From assembly GCA_018898235.1 (NCBI GenBank), contig JAHIJU010000515.1:1-7790 (forward strand): DNA of 7,790 bases, in the 5' to 3' direction. This stretch comes from Actinomycetota bacterium (GTDB taxonomy: Bacteria > Actinomycetota > Actinomycetes > Actinomycetales > Cellulomonadaceae). Below the pieces are notes generated by a model. The model had not been told where the DNA came from and did no database searches. It saw nothing but the letters and a program-made list of their open reading frames with translations. Positions 7,124-7,790 of the stretch are shown one piece after another. Within the stretch, counting starts at the first letter, position 1; each line of letters begins with the position of its first letter. Made by a program: the position numbers and the translations under genes.

Positions 7124-7151
7124 TTGAACTATATGTTAGCAGGCATATAGT
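7124..7151 (+). promoter_or_regulatory. Putative sigma-70-type promoter of the IS genes
   Basis: TTGAAC (7124-7129, 4 of 6 to consensus) and TATAGT (7146-7151, 5 of 6) are separated by 16 bases. Transcription would start near 7158, giving a very short leader with the ribosome binding site almost at its 5' end. That makes the assignment less certain, although the element matches and the position upstream of the first IS gene are reasonable. Confidence 0.35.
7128..7151. repeat. Perfect 8-bp inverted repeat overlapping the IS promoter
   Basis: ACTATATG (7128-7135) and CATATAGT (7144-7151) are exact reverse complements around an 8-base spacer. The right arm contains the putative -10 box. The arrangement suits an operator or a subterminal transposase-binding site. 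Being AT-rich and single, it could also be chance. Confidence 0.4.
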
Positions 7152-7156
7152 CTATC

Positions 7157-7167
7157 GGGAGGTGAGG
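7157..7167 (+). promoter_or_regulatory. Strong ribosome binding site deciding the start of the first IS gene
   Basis: GGGAGGTGAGG contains GGAGGTGA (7158-7165), an eight-base match to the complement of the 16S rRNA 3' end, five bases before the ATG at 7171. The in-frame GTG at 7162 lies inside this site and so cannot be the real start. Confidence 0.75.
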
Positions 7168-7170
7168 TCC

Positions 7171-7479
7171 ATGGTCAGCAAGGGGAAAGGCGCTGAGGGA
7201 GAAGGGTTGATGGTCAGGGGTTCCGTCTACACCATGAGGTACAAGTGCGGAAAGGACAACTGCCACTGCAAAGATGGAGACCCCCATGAGGTTCCGGCTC
7301 TCTCCTACAGCCTTAAGGGGGAAACACATCTTGTTACCTTAAGATGTAAGGACATACCCAGGGCGAAGGAGGCGATTTCCCGCTACAAGAAGGCCAAGGC
7401 CGATCTCGAAGCCGAGGCGCTTGCGGGAATCGAGAGGCTCAGGAGAGAGATTCACGGGGACAAGGGAAGGAGGGGTTGA
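7171..7479 (+). CDS. DUF6788-like small protein associated with a transposase
   Basis: The product has 102 residues from the ATG at 7171. The core GSVYTMRYKCGKDNCHC followed by KDGDPHEVPAL is the pattern of DUF6788-type proteins, with a C-x4-C-x-C cluster and a following His that could hold a zinc ion. The second half is a basic helix rich in Lys, Arg and Ala (SRYKKAKADLEAEALAGIER), possibly a coiled coil or DNA-binding. Proteins of this type are often encoded just before DDE transposases, which is the arrangement here: the TGA is separated by one base from the transposase ATG at 7481. Its biochemical role is not known. A contribution to DNA-end binding or transposase regulation is inference. 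The gene looks intact, with strong ribosome binding. Confidence 0.8.
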   Translation: MVSKGKGAEGEGLMVRGSVYTMRYKCGKDNCHCKDGDPHEVPALSYSLKGETHLVTLRCKDIPRAKEAISRYKKAKADLEAEALAGIERLRREIHGDKGRRG

Positions 7480-7480
7480 G

Positions 7481-7790
7481 ATGGGAAACTCCGGTTTGTT
7501 CTGGGATTCCATCCTTGTCTCATGCGCGTCGGTGTTCACCGCCCCCTCCCACAAGATATTCATGCGCATGGCGGCAGCATGGGTGATCTGCCCGGGGAGG
7601 AGAACAGTTACCAACCTCCACCAACCGGCGGAGCCTTTACGCGCAAGGGCCCACGACGCCGGTCACCGCTTCTTCCGTGAAGGGGCCTGGAGCCTGTCCT
7701 CACTGTGGAGGCTTCTCGCCTCGCCCTGGTGGAGGCTTTCTATCCTGAAGGCAAGATACCACTGTACCTGGGCGACACCGTCTTTCATAA
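7481..7790 (+). CDS. IS701-like DDE transposase, N-terminal part, with an apparent frame break
   Basis: This is the start of a DDE-superfamily transposase (DDE_5/IS701-like) that runs off the window. From the ATG at 7481, with GGAAGGAGGGG just upstream, the frame encodes SVFTAPSHKIFMRMAAAW, then CPGRRTVT and GHRFFREGAWSLSSLWRLLA, typical N-terminal blocks. After about 7720 this frame becomes Trp-rich and unlike the family (SPWWRLSILKARYHC). The -1 frame then gives LALVEAFYPEGKIPLYLGDT followed by VFHK, the expected next block, whose GDT holds the first catalytic aspartate (usually DDT). A one-base deletion, a sequencing error or frameshifting could explain this. No classic slippery heptamer is visible, so I favour a deletion or error, and the gene may be a pseudogene. 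The original frame stays open to the window end. Confidence 0.75.
   Translation, partial: MGNSGLFWDSILVSCASVFTAPSHKIFMRMAAAWVICPGRRTVTNLHQPAEPLRARAHDAGHRFFREGAWSLSSLWRLLASPWWRLSILKARYHCTWATPSFI

Larger units (their letters stand above)
6864..7170. other. Divergent intergenic region between hsdR and the insertion sequence
   Basis: About 307 bases separate the hsdR ATG from the first IS gene. The right part should contain the left terminus of the insertion sequence, but the right end lies outside the window, so the terminal inverted repeats cannot be matched. The middle (6940-7120) holds a tandem CATCAG pair at 7052-7063, whose second ATCAG pairs with CTGAT at 7073-7077. No convincing gene, tRNA or terminator is seen. 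Short reading frames here have no ribosome binding site and no recognisable product. Confidence 0.5.
7124..7790 (+). mobile_element. Insertion sequence, left part (IS701-like transposase with a DUF6788-type accessory gene)
   Basis: A promoter-like site, a short CxxxxCxC gene and a DDE transposase gene lie in one plus-strand transcription unit with a 1-base gap between the two genes. The element faces away from the hsd operon and runs out of the window. G+C is visibly higher than in the left of the window: a 60-base sample at 7681-7740 has 40 G/C, against 26 at 241-300. The true left end is unknown and probably lies upstream of 7124. The given start is only the first base of the promoter-like site. 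Confidence 0.7.

Noticed and set aside
7162..7170. GTG start at 7162 for the first IS gene
   Set aside because: The GTG lies within the strong ribosome binding site that serves the ATG at 7171.
7129..7329. Minus-strand reading frame opposite the start of the IS genes
   Set aside because: It overlaps the IS promoter region and the DUF6788-like gene on the other strand and has no recognisable domain.
7700..7730. Programmed -1 frameshift signal in the transposase
   Set aside because: No X-XXY-YYZ slippery heptamer in the 0 frame and no obvious downstream pseudoknot. A one-base deletion or read error is simpler.
1..7790. CRISPR array, tRNA or rRNA genes, BREX or DISARM components
   Set aside because: No regularly spaced repeats, no cloverleaf or rRNA-like stretches, and no PglX/PglZ/Brx or Drm-like proteins. 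The methyltransferase and helicase are standard HsdM and HsdR.

Overview
The window is bacterial in style: tightly packed genes, strong purine-rich ribosome binding sites, and ATG and TTG starts. The genus cannot be read from it. Moderate G+C with frequent AGG/AGA arginine codons fits many anaerobic or environmental lineages. It is accessory (defence island) DNA: a complete Type I restriction-modification (R-M) operon on the minus strand, next to the left part of an insertion sequence on the plus strand.

Layout. Bases 85-6863 hold five minus-strand genes, transcribed right to left: hsdR (6863-4095), hsdS (4098-2620), hsdM (2607-1144), a DUF2321-type zinc-ribbon gene (1117-617) and a HEPN-like small protein gene (612-85). 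Junctions are a 4-base overlap, then gaps of 12, 26 and 4 bases, so one transcript is very likely. The R-S-M order is less common than R-M-S or M-S-R. Bases 1-84 continue the last reading frame beyond an amber stop. Bases 6864-7170 are a divergent intergenic region. From about 7124 the plus strand carries a putative promoter overlapping a perfect 8-bp inverted repeat, a short CxxxxCxC protein of the DUF6788 type (7171-7479), and the start of an IS701-like DDE transposase (7481 to the window end). The transposase's conserved sequence jumps into the -1 frame near 7720.

How it works together. HsdM and HsdS would form the sequence-specific adenine methyltransferase. Adding HsdR gives the ATP-driven translocating nuclease that cuts unmodified foreign DNA. 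All hallmark motifs are intact in R, M and S, so the core looks functional. The most interesting part is the pair of extra genes closely linked downstream of hsdM. One encodes a multi-Cys zinc-ribbon protein. The other encodes a protein with an R-N-D-C-V-G-H motif that fits the HEPN ribonuclease signature (R-x4-6-H). By analogy with PrrC and RloC, HEPN anticodon nucleases found in Type I hsd loci, they could be a backup abortive-infection module. That role is inferred, not shown. The insertion sequence lies just upstream of hsdR and may affect operon expression.
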